The notes below the pieces were generated by a model. It did not search any database, had not been told where the DNA came from, and saw only the letters and a list, made by a program, of their open reading frames with translations. The translations under genes were made by a program, and so were the position numbers. This document shows, one piece after another, positions 6,892 to 14,693 of a stretch of DNA of 41,752 nucleotides (position 1 is its first letter; every line of letters begins with the position of its first letter). This DNA comes from Candidatus Merdivicinus intestinigallinarum (lineage in GTDB: Bacteria > Bacillota > Clostridia > Oscillospirales > Ruminococcaceae), in contig DVOW01000060.1 of NCBI GenBank assembly GCA_018713335.1, positions 1-41,752 of the forward strand. The letters are read 5' to 3'.

Positions 6892-8271
6892 TTACAAAGT
6901 TTCCAGAGCCGCTTTCATCTGGCAAATCTGCCGTTCCACGCTTTCCTTGGCGGGGCCGCCCAAGACGTTCCGGGCCATGGCGCATTTTTCCAGGGAAATG
7001 GCGTCGAAAACATCCTGGGAAAACAGCTCGCTCAGTTCCTGATAGGCGGACAATGGCAGGGTTTCCAGAGTTTTGCCGGTATCCACACAGATTCCCACCA
7101 AAGTGCCGGTGATTTTATAGGCGTCCCGGAAGGGCATCCCCTTTTTCACCAGGTAGTCGGCGCAGTCAGTGGCGTTGATGAAGCCTTTGGCGGCGGCCGC
7201 CCGCATATTCTCCTTCAAAACCCGGGCCGTTTGCAGCATGGGGGTGAAGGTGGAAAGGCAGAGCTTCACGGTGTCCACCGCGTCGAAGATGGCTTCCTTA
7301 TCCTCCTGCATATCCTTATTATAGGCTAAAGGCAGGGATTTCATCATGGAAAGCAGGGCCATCAAGTCCCCGTAGACACGGCCGGTTTTGCCCCGGCACA
7401 GCTCCGCCACGTCCGGGTTTTTCTTTTGGGGCATAATGCTGGAACCGGTGGCGTAAGCGTCGTCCAGCTCGATGAACTTAAATTCCCAGGAGCTCCAGAG
7501 GATGATTTCCTCGGAAAAACGGGATAAATGCAACATGATGGTGGCGATAGCCGCCGCCAGCTCAATACAGAAATCCCGGTCGGAGACCCCGTCCAGGCTG
7601 TTGGCCGTGGGGCCGTCGAAGCCTAAAAGGGCACTGGTCATTTCCCGGTCGATGGGATAGGTGGTGGCGGCCAATGCCCCGCTGCCCAAGGGGTTTTGGT
7701 TCATCCGCTTGGCGGTGTCCGAAAGCCGGCCCAAATCCCGCCAGAACATATTGGCGTAGGCCATCAGGTGGTGGCCGAAGGTGATGGGCTGGGCCCTTTG
7801 CAGGTGGGTGTAGCCCGGCATAATGGTCTCCGTGTGCTGGGCAGCCATATCGCAGAGGGCTTCGATGAGGGTCTTTGTCAGGCTCTTGATCTCCTGGATC
7901 TCGTCCCGCAGATAAAGCCGGATGTCCAAAGCCACCTGGTCGTTGCGGCTGCGGGCGGTGTGGAGCCGCTTGCCCGTATCTCCCAGGCGTTTGGTCAGCT
8001 CCGCCTCGATGAACATATGGATGTCCTCGGCCTCCATGTCAAAGGCCAAATCGCCGCTGTCCAGATCCGCCAGGATGCCTTCCAGCCCGGCGATGATCTT
8101 TTCCGATTCCGCCGGGTCGATAACGCCGGTTTTCCCCAGCATGGTTGCGTGGGCGATGCTGCCCATAATATCGTGGCGGTACATCCGCCCGTCGAAGGAG
8201 ATGGACGAATTGAAGTCGTTGACCTTGCTGTCCACTTCCTTTTTGAACCGTCCGGCCCACATTTTCCCCAT
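6892..8271 (-). CDS. argH: Argininosuccinate lyase (EC 4.3.2.1)
   Basis: Splits argininosuccinate into arginine and fumarate, the last step of the pathway; acts as a cytoplasmic homotetramer. The 459-residue protein carries all fumarase/aspartase-superfamily signatures: HTARSRNDQ (104-112), GYTHLQRAQP (153-162) and the flexible catalytic loop GSSIMPQKKNP (277-287), whose second Ser is the expected base. Start ATG 8271 follows AAAGGG nine bases upstream. It lies 76 bases after argG with a GC-rich hairpin between them. Nothing is degenerate. Confidence 0.97.
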   Translation of the reverse strand: MGKMWAGRFKKEVDSKVNDFNSSISFDGRMYRHDIMGSIAHATMLGKTGVIDPAESEKIIAGLEGILADLDSGDLAFDMEAEDIHMFIEAELTKRLGDTGKRLHTARSRNDQVALDIRLYLRDEIQEIKSLTKTLIEALCDMAAQHTETIMPGYTHLQRAQPITFGHHLMAYANMFWRDLGRLSDTAKRMNQNPLGSGALAATTYPIDREMTSALLGFDGPTANSLDGVSDRDFCIELAAAIATIMLHLSRFSEEIILWSSWEFKFIELDDAYATGSSIMPQKKNPDVAELCRGKTGRVYGDLMALLSMMKSLPLAYNKDMQEDKEAIFDAVDTVKLCLSTFTPMLQTARVLKENMRAAAAKGFINATDCADYLVKKGMPFRDAYKITGTLVGICVDTGKTLETLPLSAYQELSELFSQDVFDAISLEKCAMARNVLGGPAKESVERQICQMKAALETL

Positions 8272-8289
8272 AATTTCAAACCCTTTCTA

Positions 8290-8330
8290 AAAGCAAAACC
8301 GGCGCCGCGTCAAACCGCTGCCGCGCCGGC
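8290..8330 (-). terminator. Candidate attenuator hairpin between argG and argH
   Basis: The minus strand forms CCGGCG/CGCCGG extended by an imperfect inner stem, followed by TTTTGCTT. The stem has a bulge and the T-run is interrupted, so partial termination between argG and argH is an inference. Confidence 0.35.
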
Positions 8331-8347
8331 TCTGTTTGTCAAAATCC

Positions 8348-9571
8348 TTACTGGTCGTTCCGTTTCTCATCCAGCATGGCCTTCACCTGGATGGGCAGGC
8401 CGAAGAGGTTGATGAAACCGGCGGCGTCCGCCTGGTTGTACACATGGTCCTCGCTGAAGGTGGCCACTTCCTCGTCGTAGAGGGTGTAGGGGGAAGTCAC
8501 GCCGGCGTTGATGATGTTGCCTTTATACAGTTTCAGCTTGACTTCGCCGGTGACGGTTTCCTGGGTTTTGTCCACAAAGGCGGAGAGGGCTTCCCGCAGA
8601 GGGGTGTACCACTGGCCGTTGTAAACCAGGTCGGCGAATTTCAGAGCGATCTGCTGTTTGTAGTGCTGGGTCTCCTTGTCCAGGCAGATGGTTTCCAGCA
8701 CGTCGTGAGCGTGGTAGAGGATGGTGCCGCCGGGAGTTTCATAAACGCCCCGGGACTTCATGCCCACCAGCCGGTTTTCCACTAAGTCCGCCAGGCCCAC
8801 GCCGTTCTCGCCGCCGATCTTGTTCAGCGTTTTAATCAAGGTGACGCCGTCCATCTTCTCGCCGTTCAAAGCGACGGGGATGCCCTTTTCAAAGGAAAGG
8901 GTGATATAAGTGGGCTTATCGGGGGCCATTTCCGGGGAAACGCCCATTTCCAGGAAGCCGGGCTTGTTGTACTGGGGCTCGTTGGCCGGGTCTTCCAGGT
9001 CCAGGCCTTCGTGGGACAGGTGCCACAGGTTCATGTCCTTGGAGTAATTGGTTTCCCGGTTGATTTTAATGGGCACATTGTGGGCCTCGGCGTACTCGAT
9101 TTCCTCTTCTCTGGATTTGATATCCCAGATCCGCCAGGGGGCGATAATGGGCATATGGGGGGCGAAATGCTTAATGGCCAGTTCGAACCGGACCTGGTCG
9201 TTGCCCTTGCCGGTACAGCCGTGGCAGATAGCGTCGGCGCCCTCGGCTTTGGCGATCTCTACGATCCGTTTGGCAATGGGCGGCCGGGCGAAGGAGGTGC
9301 CCAGCAGGTATTTATTTTCATAAACCGCCCCGGCCTTGATGGTGGGGAACACATAGTCGTTGACAAATTCTTCCTGGATGTCGGCGATGTACAGTTTGGA
9401 AGCGCCGGTCTTTTTGGCACGCTCCTCCAGGCCCTCCAGCTCCGCGTCCTGGCCTACGTTGCCTGCTACGCAGATGACCTCGCAGCCGTAATTCTCCTTG
9501 AGCCACGGAATGATAATGGAAGTATCCAGCCCGCCGGAATAGGCCAGCACCACTTTATTGTATTTTGTCAT
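8348..9571 (-). CDS. argG: Argininosuccinate synthase (EC 6.3.4.5)
   Basis: Condenses citrulline and aspartate using ATP to form argininosuccinate. The 407-residue protein begins with the PP-loop ATP-binding motif AYSGGLDTS (10-18) and contains [14 protein letters not shown] and APWRIWDI, typical of ArgG. ATG 9571 is chosen because GAAAGGG lies eight bases upstream; a GTG three codons earlier is too close to that site. It is the first gene of the minus-strand arginine cluster, with a promoter and a possible ArgR site in the AT-rich leader. ArgH follows 76 bases downstream. Confidence 0.97.
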   Translation of the reverse strand: MTKYNKVVLAYSGGLDTSIIIPWLKENYGCEVICVAGNVGQDAELEGLEERAKKTGASKLYIADIQEEFVNDYVFPTIKAGAVYENKYLLGTSFARPPIAKRIVEIAKAEGADAICHGCTGKGNDQVRFELAIKHFAPHMPIIAPWRIWDIKSREEEIEYAEAHNVPIKINRETNYSKDMNLWHLSHEGLDLEDPANEPQYNKPGFLEMGVSPEMAPDKPTYITLSFEKGIPVALNGEKMDGVTLIKTLNKIGGENGVGLADLVENRLVGMKSRGVYETPGGTILYHAHDVLETICLDKETQHYKQQIALKFADLVYNGQWYTPLREALSAFVDKTQETVTGEVKLKLYKGNIINAGVTSPYTLYDEEVATFSEDHVYNQADAAGFINLFGLPIQVKAMLDEKRNDQ

Positions 9572-9596
9572 GAAGAACACCCTTTCTCTTAAGCGG

Positions 9597-9613
9597 TATT
9601 GAATTTTATTGTA
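9597..9613 (-). promoter_or_regulatory. Possible ArgR operator (ARG box) in the argG leader
   Basis: The stretch has a TGAAT half site followed by AT-rich sequence and a degraded inverted half. This resembles the ARG box pattern TGAAT-N4-ATTCA but is one base short and imperfect. Its place just downstream of the argG promoter suits repression. The claim rests on position and partial match only. Confidence 0.3.
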
Positions 9614-9636
9614 TATATTTTCGCCTTATGTTTCAT

Positions 9637-9664
9637 ATTATACACCAATATTCAGAAAAATCAA
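9637..9664 (-). promoter_or_regulatory. Candidate SigA-type promoter of argG
   Basis: On the minus strand, TTGATT (9664-9659) is separated by 16 bases from TATAAT (9642-9637). Transcription would begin near 9630, about 60 bases before argG. Confidence 0.6.
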
Positions 9665-9831
9665 GCGTTTTTTGCAAAAAGGATAATTTTTAGCGAATAC
9701 AATAGATTTTCTGTATTTTTTCCGTATTATATAGTATTATCGCCTTGTTCCTGCCAGGCGGCCGCATGAAATATTCTCCCAAGTCCCCCTGTGTCAAGGG
9801 CCTGGGCCCCCTGATTTTTATACAGAGTCAT

Positions 9832-9843
9832 TGTATATATACA
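9832..9843. other. Twelve-base AT palindrome upstream of the mntP promoter
   Basis: TGTATATATACA is a perfect palindrome 34 bases before the mntP -35 box. It could be a regulator site or chance in AT-rich DNA. The rest of the 9665-9876 gap shows nothing else I can support. Confidence 0.25.
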
Positions 9844-9876
9844 TTATTCCATCCGCAGAAGGCCGCCAAGTTTGCC

Positions 9877-9906
9877 TTGACCAACTCCCGCCGCGTCCGG
9901 TATAAT
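9877..9906 (+). promoter_or_regulatory. SigA-type promoter of the mntP riboswitch transcript
   Basis: TTGACC (9877-9882), an 18-base spacer and a perfect TATAAT (9901-9906) precede the riboswitch, placing the transcription start near 9913. Confidence 0.75.
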
Positions 9907-9914
9907 ATGGAAGG

Positions 9915-10030
9915 AATAAGGGAGTAGCCGGCGCTTTCGGGCGCAGTAAAGTCAACATACTGATTTATTCTGGTTTTACTTGAAACGGCGAGACTTATCC
10001 GTGGATTTTTCTGCGGATAAGTCTTTTTTT
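9915..10030 (+). ncRNA. yybP-ykoY manganese riboswitch
   Basis: The leader has the family's conserved order: AAGGGAGTAGC, a GC-rich arm with GGCGC, GTCAACATAC, a long arm with TGGTTTTACTTGAAA, and CGGCGAGACTTATC at the 3' side. This is followed by a terminator hairpin that shares the GAGACTTATC segment, the usual expression platform. In this class Mn2+ binding stabilises the aptamer and prevents termination, turning on Mn export genes. The next gene is mntP, which agrees. Identification is by recall of the motif, without a covariance-model run. Confidence 0.85.
9992..10030 (+). terminator. Riboswitch-controlled terminator before mntP
   Basis: The ten-base-pair stem GACTTATCCG/CGGATAAGTC (9992-10001, 10014-10023) is followed by seven T. 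Its left arm is also the 3' strand of the aptamer, giving a mutually exclusive fold. Confidence 0.85.
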
Positions 10031-10056
10031 GTCCCGAAAAAAAGGAGAATGTCACC

Positions 10057-10626
10057 ATGTCACTGACCGAACTGTTTATTCTGGCCTTGGGGCTTTCCAT
10101 GGACGCTTTCGCCGTGGCCATCTGCAAGGGGCTGTCCATGAAAACCATGAGCTGGAAAAAAGCCTGTATCGTGGGCCTTTATTTCGGCGGCTTCCAGGCC
10201 GGCATGCCCCTCATCGGGTATTTTTTGGGGGTGCAGTTCCGTTCCTACATCACGGCTTTCGACCACTGGATCGCCTTTATCCTGCTGGCCCTGATCGGCG
10301 GCAACATGATCCGCGAAGCCTTAAGCAAAGATGAGGAAGAAGGCGGCAGCGATTCCGTTGGCTTCAAGGAAATGTCGGTCCTTGCCATCGCCACCAGCAT
10401 CGACGCGCTGGCGGTAGGCGTTACCCTGGCCTTTTTGCAGGTGGACATTGTGCCGGCGGTGTCCTTTATCGGGGTCATCACCTTTACCCTGTCCATGATC
10501 GGCGTCAAAATCGGCAACCTGTTCGGCAGCCGCTGGAAATCCAAAGCCGAATTTGCAGGGGGCGCCATCCTGATCCTCATTGGGGCCAAAATTTTGCTGG
10601 AGCATCTGGGCGTCCTGAATTTCTGA
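10057..10626 (+). CDS. mntP: Manganese efflux pump MntP
   Basis: Inner-membrane exporter that removes excess Mn2+. The 189-residue, strongly hydrophobic protein has about six membrane segments in two repeated halves, each with an acidic motif: [12 protein letters not shown] near residues 15-26 and [12 protein letters not shown] near 110-121, typical of the MntP/YebN (DUF204) family. Start ATG 10057 follows AAAGGAG. It is a single gene between its own Mn riboswitch and a terminator at 10629, so expression should respond to Mn2+. Family, position and riboswitch all support the function. Confidence 0.95.
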   Translation: MSLTELFILALGLSMDAFAVAICKGLSMKTMSWKKACIVGLYFGGFQAGMPLIGYFLGVQFRSYITAFDHWIAFILLALIGGNMIREALSKDEEEGGSDSVGFKEMSVLAIATSIDALAVGVTLAFLQVDIVPAVSFIGVITFTLSMIGVKIGNLFGSRWKSKAEFAGGAILILIGAKILLEHLGVLNF

Positions 10627-10628
10627 TC

Positions 10629-10648
10629 CCGGCCCGGAGGCCGGTTTT
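10629..10648 (+). terminator. Terminator of mntP
   Basis: Stem CCGGCC/GGCCGG with loop CGGA is followed by TTTT, starting three bases after the mntP stop. Confidence 0.75.
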
Positions 10649-10662
10649 CTGGAATGTTTTAT

Positions 10663-10949
10663 GCGGGGAACCCCGCCGCTTGAAAAGCGGAAGATAGGGT
10701 CCCTCCCCTCCTGATCTTTTTTATCATAAAAAATTTCGCTCGTTGCGACGAGCGACCGAGGGCTTTGCCCGCTGTGAACTTGTTCACGGAATGGACCACC
10801 CACGATTTTTTGAAAAAAATCGAGTAAAACTTTTCTTTTTCTCTATCGAAAAGAAGGTGGAACCCTTCTATACGGCGAATTTATTTCGCCGTCCAGCGGT
10901 TGGTGTGGGGCTATGCGGCCGCGGCGAATTGGCCGCCCGGCCTCCGGGC
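10663..10949. repeat. Gene-poor mosaic of small palindromes
   Basis: No credible gene lies here. In order there are: GCGGGG/CCCCGC (10663-10676), CCGCT/AGCGG (10676-10690), CGCTCGT/ACGAGCG (10737-10754), GTGAACTTGTTCAC (10774-10787), an AT-rich CGATTTTT hairpin (10803-10822), ACGGCGAA/TTCGCCGT (10872-10892) and GCCCGG/CCGGGC (10935-10949). The GTGAAC palindrome recurs at 22231-22246. The word TGCGGCCGCGGCG near 10915 recurs near 38896. It looks like accumulated repeat elements. Confidence 0.55.
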
Positions 10950-10956
10950 AAAAACC

Positions 10957-10986
10957 AAATCGGAACCCCGAAAGAGGTTCCGATTT
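10957..10986 (-). terminator. Terminator of the SseB-like gene
   Basis: Eleven paired bases (AAATCGGAACC/GGTTCCGATTT) enclose CCGAAAGA (loop 10968-10975). On the minus strand the stem is followed by GGTTTTTG. It begins 17 bases after the gene's stop. Confidence 0.65.
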
Positions 10987-11002
10987 TTCATATTTCTCAA
11001 AC

Positions 11003-11785
11003 TTACCAGAGCAGACCGGCCTTTTTCTGATAGAACGGCTCGGTTTTCTGGAGGACGTCTTCCGCGAATTTCTGGTTGCGGCGGACAATGTCCAGGCCCT
11101 CTTCTTCCTTCAAATAAGGCTTCGCTTCCTCGGCGATCGCCGGGAACAAAGTCTTGGCGTCTTCGGGCTCCCCTTCGTAATCGATCACCAGCATATAGCG
11201 GGGCTTTTTGGTGCCTTCCCGCAGCGCCATGAGCATCCAGGCTTCCTGGACGTCTTTCTGTTTCTTCTTGAAGTATTTCTGAAGGGCTTCCTCAAGCTCC
11301 ACCGGCTCGGTTTTGGGACGGCCCAGCAGGAAACGAGGCGGTAAAGATTTGCGCAGGGTCTCGAACCGTTTGGGCAGGTTCAGGAGCATTTCGGTGGTCA
11401 GCGTGACGTTATGGCTGAACGGGTTCACCACTAAGCCTTTGATCGATTCATTTTTTGCGTGCTTGATCAGAGCCAGGCATTCCGCCAGGTTTAAAAGGAC
11501 AAAATCTCTCTTTTCTTCCTTGGCCCATTTCTTAAAGGCTTCCTCATCGGTAAAAGCCAGGAAAAAGCGGTCTCCCTGGGGGTTATTGATGACATACTGC
11601 TGGATCTGGGTGCCTTTGGGGACCTGGCCGTCCACTACCGGCTCCGAAAAGATTACCGGCGACATAAAACGCGCCCGCATCAGCGTGCCGATCATATCCA
11701 GCTCGTGCCGGGGGGTCTGTTCCTTAATAAATGCGTCCATTGCCGCGACAGCGGCAGGGTTTGAAGTGTTTTTGTTAATATCCAT
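11003..11785 (-). CDS. SseB-like protein (enhanced serine sensitivity family)
   Basis: A soluble 260-residue protein with two domains that match the SseB N- and C-terminal families. The first half contains YVINNPQGDRFFLAFTD and GLVVNPFSHNVTLT. The second half follows LGRPKTEPVELEEAL and ends in a charged helical tail. SseB proteins are named for a serine-sensitivity phenotype in E. coli, and their molecular role is not established. Start ATG 11785 lacks a close ribosome site: GAAAGGAG lies about 25 bases upstream and a small GGGGATTTTTCCC palindrome lies between them, so the leader may be structured. The gene is monocistronic. Confidence 0.8.
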   Translation of the reverse strand: MDINKNTSNPAAVAAMDAFIKEQTPRHELDMIGTLMRARFMSPVIFSEPVVDGQVPKGTQIQQYVINNPQGDRFFLAFTDEEAFKKWAKEEKRDFVLLNLAECLALIKHAKNESIKGLVVNPFSHNVTLTTEMLLNLPKRFETLRKSLPPRFLLGRPKTEPVELEEALQKYFKKKQKDVQEAWMLMALREGTKKPRYMLVIDYEGEPEDAKTLFPAIAEEAKPYLKEEEGLDIVRRNQKFAEDVLQKTEPFYQKKAGLLW

Positions 11786-11850
11786 GGTCTTGCAGGGAAA
11801 AATCCCCTACTCCTTTCATTGGGTACTCCTCACAGGAAGATGTTGATTCT

Positions 11851-11859
11851 AGTATATCA
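11851..11859 (-). promoter_or_regulatory. Candidate extended -10 promoter of the SseB-like gene
   Basis: The minus strand reads TGATATACT, an extended -10 with TATACT at 11856-11851. A TTGATG-like -35 is present but poorly spaced. Confidence 0.4.
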
Positions 11860-11934
11860 CAAAAACCATCAAAAATAAAGGGGCATTTTCAATTTTGTCT
11901 GTATAAATTGTAAATTTTTAACATCTTTCACAAA

Positions 11935-13176
11935 TCAGGGCCGCAAAAGCAGGAGATATAGATCATTGACATTGGTCCCGGTGGGGCCTGTGCGGAGCAG
12001 ATTTCCCACAAAATCCAGGGCATGATAGGCGTCGTTTTCCGCCAGGACCTCCGCGGCGCGCACATTTTTCTCCTGAAAGATCCCGGCTGTCCGGCCGTCG
12101 GCAAAGCCGCCTGCGGCATCGGTAGGGCCGTCGGTCCCGTCGGAGCCGGCCGCCAGCAGCAGCGCCGGCAGCCCGGAAAGCCCCTCCGCCGCCGCAAGCG
12201 CCAGTTCCTGACAGCGGCCGCCAAGACCTTTTCCAGTCAATTTCACCACCGTTTCGCCCCCGGCGATGATGGCGGTGGGCGGGCAGCCTTGTGCGATCTG
12301 GGTTTTTGCGATGGACGCGAAGAAGCTCCCCGCCTCCTTGGCCTGGCAGGACAGGCAGTCGGTCAGCAAAATGGGCCGGTATCCCCTTTTGGCCGCCGAT
12401 CCCCCAGCCGCCCGGCAAAGCTCCGAAACACTTCCGCTGAGGATGGCTTCGGCGTTGTCCAGGGATTTGGGCGTTTCCATTTGAAGGCAGTCCAAGGCCT
12501 TCCCGGAAAGCCGCAAGCGGTACCGGGAAACAATTTCCAAGGCCTCAGCGCAGGTGGAACGGTCCGGGCAGGCGGGGCCGGAGGCGATCACATCCGGCTG
12601 GTTCCCCAATACGTCCGAAAGAATCACCGCCAGCACCCTTGCCGGGGCGCAGGCCTCCGCGAAGCGCCCGCCTTTTACCCCGGACAGGCGTTTGCGGATG
12701 GTGTTGATCTCCTCAATGGACGCGCCGCAGGCCAGCAGCTGCCGGTTTACGTCCGCCAGCTCTTCCAATGGGATCAGGGGGCTTTCAAACAGCGCCGAAC
12801 CTCCGCCGGAAATCAGCAGGACCACCGTATCCTCCGCCGTCAGGCCGGATACCATCCGCAAAAGCTCCTTTGCGGCATCCACCGCCTCCTGTCCCAAAAC
12901 CGGGTGGGGCGCTTCCCGGATCTCCAGGGTCCCAATGGGCCCCCGGCTGTGGCCGGTCTTGGTGATCGCCATTCCCCGGGAAATTTTTTCTTCCCCTAAA
13001 ATTTCCCATGCGGCTTTGGCCATGGTCCAGGCCGCTTTCCCCACAGCCGCCAAAATCACCGGCCTGGGGAACTGTTTCCCGGAAAGCGCCTTCCGCACGG
13101 CCTCCTCCGGCATACAGGCCGAAACGGCTTCCCGGAAGATTGCTTCCGCGTCCCTTCTCATTGCTTTCCAGTCCAA
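11935..13176 (-). CDS. Glycerate 2-kinase, MOFRL family (EC 2.7.1.165)
   Basis: Cytoplasmic kinase that phosphorylates D-glycerate to 2-phosphoglycerate, feeding lower glycolysis. The 413-residue protein has the DUF4147 domain in its first 240 residues, with ISGGGSALFE, NTIRKRLSGVKGG and DVLGNQPDVIASGP, then the C-terminal MOFRL domain with GGETVVKL, GLGGRCQELAL and GSDGTDGPTDAAGG, all family hallmarks. TTG 13176 is the likely start: AAGGGGG lies eight bases upstream, whereas the ATG five codons later is too distant. It has its own promoter at 13206-13234. No glycerate dehydrogenase or transporter is adjacent. Confidence 0.9.
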   Translation of the reverse strand: MDWKAMRRDAEAIFREAVSACMPEEAVRKALSGKQFPRPVILAAVGKAAWTMAKAAWEILGEEKISRGMAITKTGHSRGPIGTLEIREAPHPVLGQEAVDAAKELLRMVSGLTAEDTVVLLISGGGSALFESPLIPLEELADVNRQLLACGASIEEINTIRKRLSGVKGGRFAEACAPARVLAVILSDVLGNQPDVIASGPACPDRSTCAEALEIVSRYRLRLSGKALDCLQMETPKSLDNAEAILSGSVSELCRAAGGSAAKRGYRPILLTDCLSCQAKEAGSFFASIAKTQIAQGCPPTAIIAGGETVVKLTGKGLGGRCQELALAAAEGLSGLPALLLAAGSDGTDGPTDAAGGFADGRTAGIFQEKNVRAAEVLAENDAYHALDFVGNLLRTGPTGTNVNDLYLLLLRP

Positions 13177-13205
13177 AATAAAGACCCCCTTCCCATTATG
13201 GTACT

Positions 13206-13234
13206 ATCATACCACAACGGAAAGGGGTTGTCGA
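13206..13234 (-). promoter_or_regulatory. Promoter of the glycerate kinase gene
   Basis: TCGACA (13234-13229), a 17-base spacer and TATGAT (13211-13206) with an upstream TGG giving an extended -10. It overlaps the end of the preceding AraC-like gene (stop at 13238). Confidence 0.6.
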
Positions 13235-13237
13235 GTG

Positions 13238-14515
13238 TCAAAACAGTACTTTCCATAACCAGAGGGTCATCTGCCGGTTGACTTCCGCGATTTGCGCCAG
13301 TTTTTCACGTTCCCCGGTCCAGGCCAGAAAAACGAACTGGTTGGCCAAAACGATCCACGGCACGGCCTCCCGTTCCTCCGCCGTCAGGGGACAGATCCCG
13401 TCGTATCCATCGAGGATGGCGTCCAGCACATCTTTCCAGGAGTCCGTATCCATTTTCCCCCAGGTTTCCGACAGGACCGCGGCGGCGTAACAGACCGGGT
13501 CAAAAATCCGGGCCTCCCGGGTGCTCAGATCGAATTCGTGAAAACCCGTGACCCTGCCGTCATGATACAGGGTGTTGCCCGGGTTCAATCCCCGGTGCAC
13601 CAGCTGGCGGGGCAGTTTTTGATAGAGCTGCGGGAATTCCCGTTCCCACCGGCTGCACAGTTCCAGTGGCAGGAACCCTTCCTTTTTTAGCTTTTCCAGG
13701 GCCCAGCCGCCCGCTTCTTCCGTCAGGTCCCGTTCCTCCGCCGGGAAATCACATTCCCGCAAAGCCAGATGCAGTTTCCCAATGGCTTTCCCAATGTCCC
13801 GGGCAATGGCGATCCCTTCGGGCTTCATGATTTCCGACGCCAGCAGGGCCTCCCCTTGCGGCATCCGGCAAAGGCAGAACCACCGCCCTTTTTCCTCCGC
13901 GATGACGCCGCCGTCCATGCAGGGCTGAAAGGCCGGGGCTTCCAGGCCGAAACGGGTCAGCTGTTCCGACAGCGCGGCTTCTTTTTCCAAAACCCCGCGG
14001 AAGGGGCTTTCCTTCAGGACGAATTCTCCATTTACCCACAGGCAGTTTTCGCAAAGGTACCCGCTGGAGGGGTAACGATATTCCTCCAAAGAGGCGTTTT
14101 CCAGGTTCCAATGGGCCAGGGCGGCTTTGGCGATCTCATGGGTCAGCATTTTATGCTCCTCCTTTTCCAGTTGGAAGCGCTCCGGCCGTTTTGCCGGATG
14201 TTTCCGCAGATATTCCGAAGGGGAACAGCCAAACTCCCGGACAAAGGCCTTATAAAAGCCCGCGTAGCTGTCAAAACCGTATTCCAGGGCGGTTTCGGTC
14301 AGCGGACGGCCGTTTTTCGCCGCATAGGCCGCAAATTGCAGCCGCCGCAGGGTCAGGTAATGGGCCGGCGGGATGCCCACCGTTTCCTGAAAGAGCCGGC
14401 TGAAGTGCCAGCGGGAAAACCCGCTTTCCCGGGCCAGCTCTTCCACGCGCAATTCCCCCCGCAGGTTCCGGTCGATGGCGTCCAGGACGTTTTGCAGGAT
14501 GTTTTGGATCTCCAT
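13238..14515 (-). CDS. AraC-type DNA-binding domain fused to a degenerate phosphotransferase (APH-like) domain
   Basis: The first 105 or so residues are an AraC/XylS two-helix domain: VEELARESGFSRWHFSRLF for the first HTH, then ETALEYGFDSYAGFYKAF and the GCSPSEYLR ending for the second. After a linker, residues 145-425 resemble an aminoglycoside-phosphotransferase/choline-kinase fold. The Brenner-type motif reads HRGLNPGN (307-314) where families of this kind have H-x-D-x-x-P-x-N, so the catalytic Asp is Gly309. The Mg-binding DF motif reads EFD (327-329). This suggests a ligand-sensing pseudokinase that controls the DNA-binding part, but that is inference. Start ATG 14515 follows GGAGG. No target operon is obvious; the neighbours are glycerate kinase and an ABC permease. 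Confidence 0.8.
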   Translation of the reverse strand: MEIQNILQNVLDAIDRNLRGELRVEELARESGFSRWHFSRLFQETVGIPPAHYLTLRRLQFAAYAAKNGRPLTETALEYGFDSYAGFYKAFVREFGCSPSEYLRKHPAKRPERFQLEKEEHKMLTHEIAKAALAHWNLENASLEEYRYPSSGYLCENCLWVNGEFVLKESPFRGVLEKEAALSEQLTRFGLEAPAFQPCMDGGVIAEEKGRWFCLCRMPQGEALLASEIMKPEGIAIARDIGKAIGKLHLALRECDFPAEERDLTEEAGGWALEKLKKEGFLPLELCSRWEREFPQLYQKLPRQLVHRGLNPGNTLYHDGRVTGFHEFDLSTREARIFDPVCYAAAVLSETWGKMDTDSWKDVLDAILDGYDGICPLTAEEREAVPWIVLANQFVFLAWTGEREKLAQIAEVNRQMTLWLWKVLF

Positions 14516-14607
14516 ATGGCTTCCTCCTTTCGGTACTATTATGGTAACATAAATTTCTCCCGAAAAGCTTTCCTCCTGTGCGGTGTTTTCCGTTTGGCAA
14601 AAAATAC

Positions 14608-14630
14608 GGGCCGGGAAACCCGGCCCCTAC
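14608..14630 (+). repeat. CTAC-tailed hairpin repeat
   Basis: Stem GGGCCGGG/CCCGGCCC, loop AAA, then CTAC. It lies in the gap between the ABC permease stop (14694) and the AraC-like gene start (14515). Confidence 0.75.
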
Positions 14631-14693
14631 AAATATGGTTTCTGTTTGATTTACCAAAACGATAGAAATTGAACCGCCGCGGGGCCTCCCCGC

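Noticed and set aside
10663-10949. CRISPR array
   Set aside because: The palindromes here differ in sequence and spacing; there are no regular identical repeats or spacers and no cas gene.
10743-11030. Short plus-strand frame after mntP
   Set aside because: It runs through several palindromes and a terminator; no start signal.
11935-13176. Glycerate kinase of the GlxK/GarK type
   Set aside because: The DUF4147 plus MOFRL domain order and motifs fit the GckA/TtuD type, not the GlxK fold.
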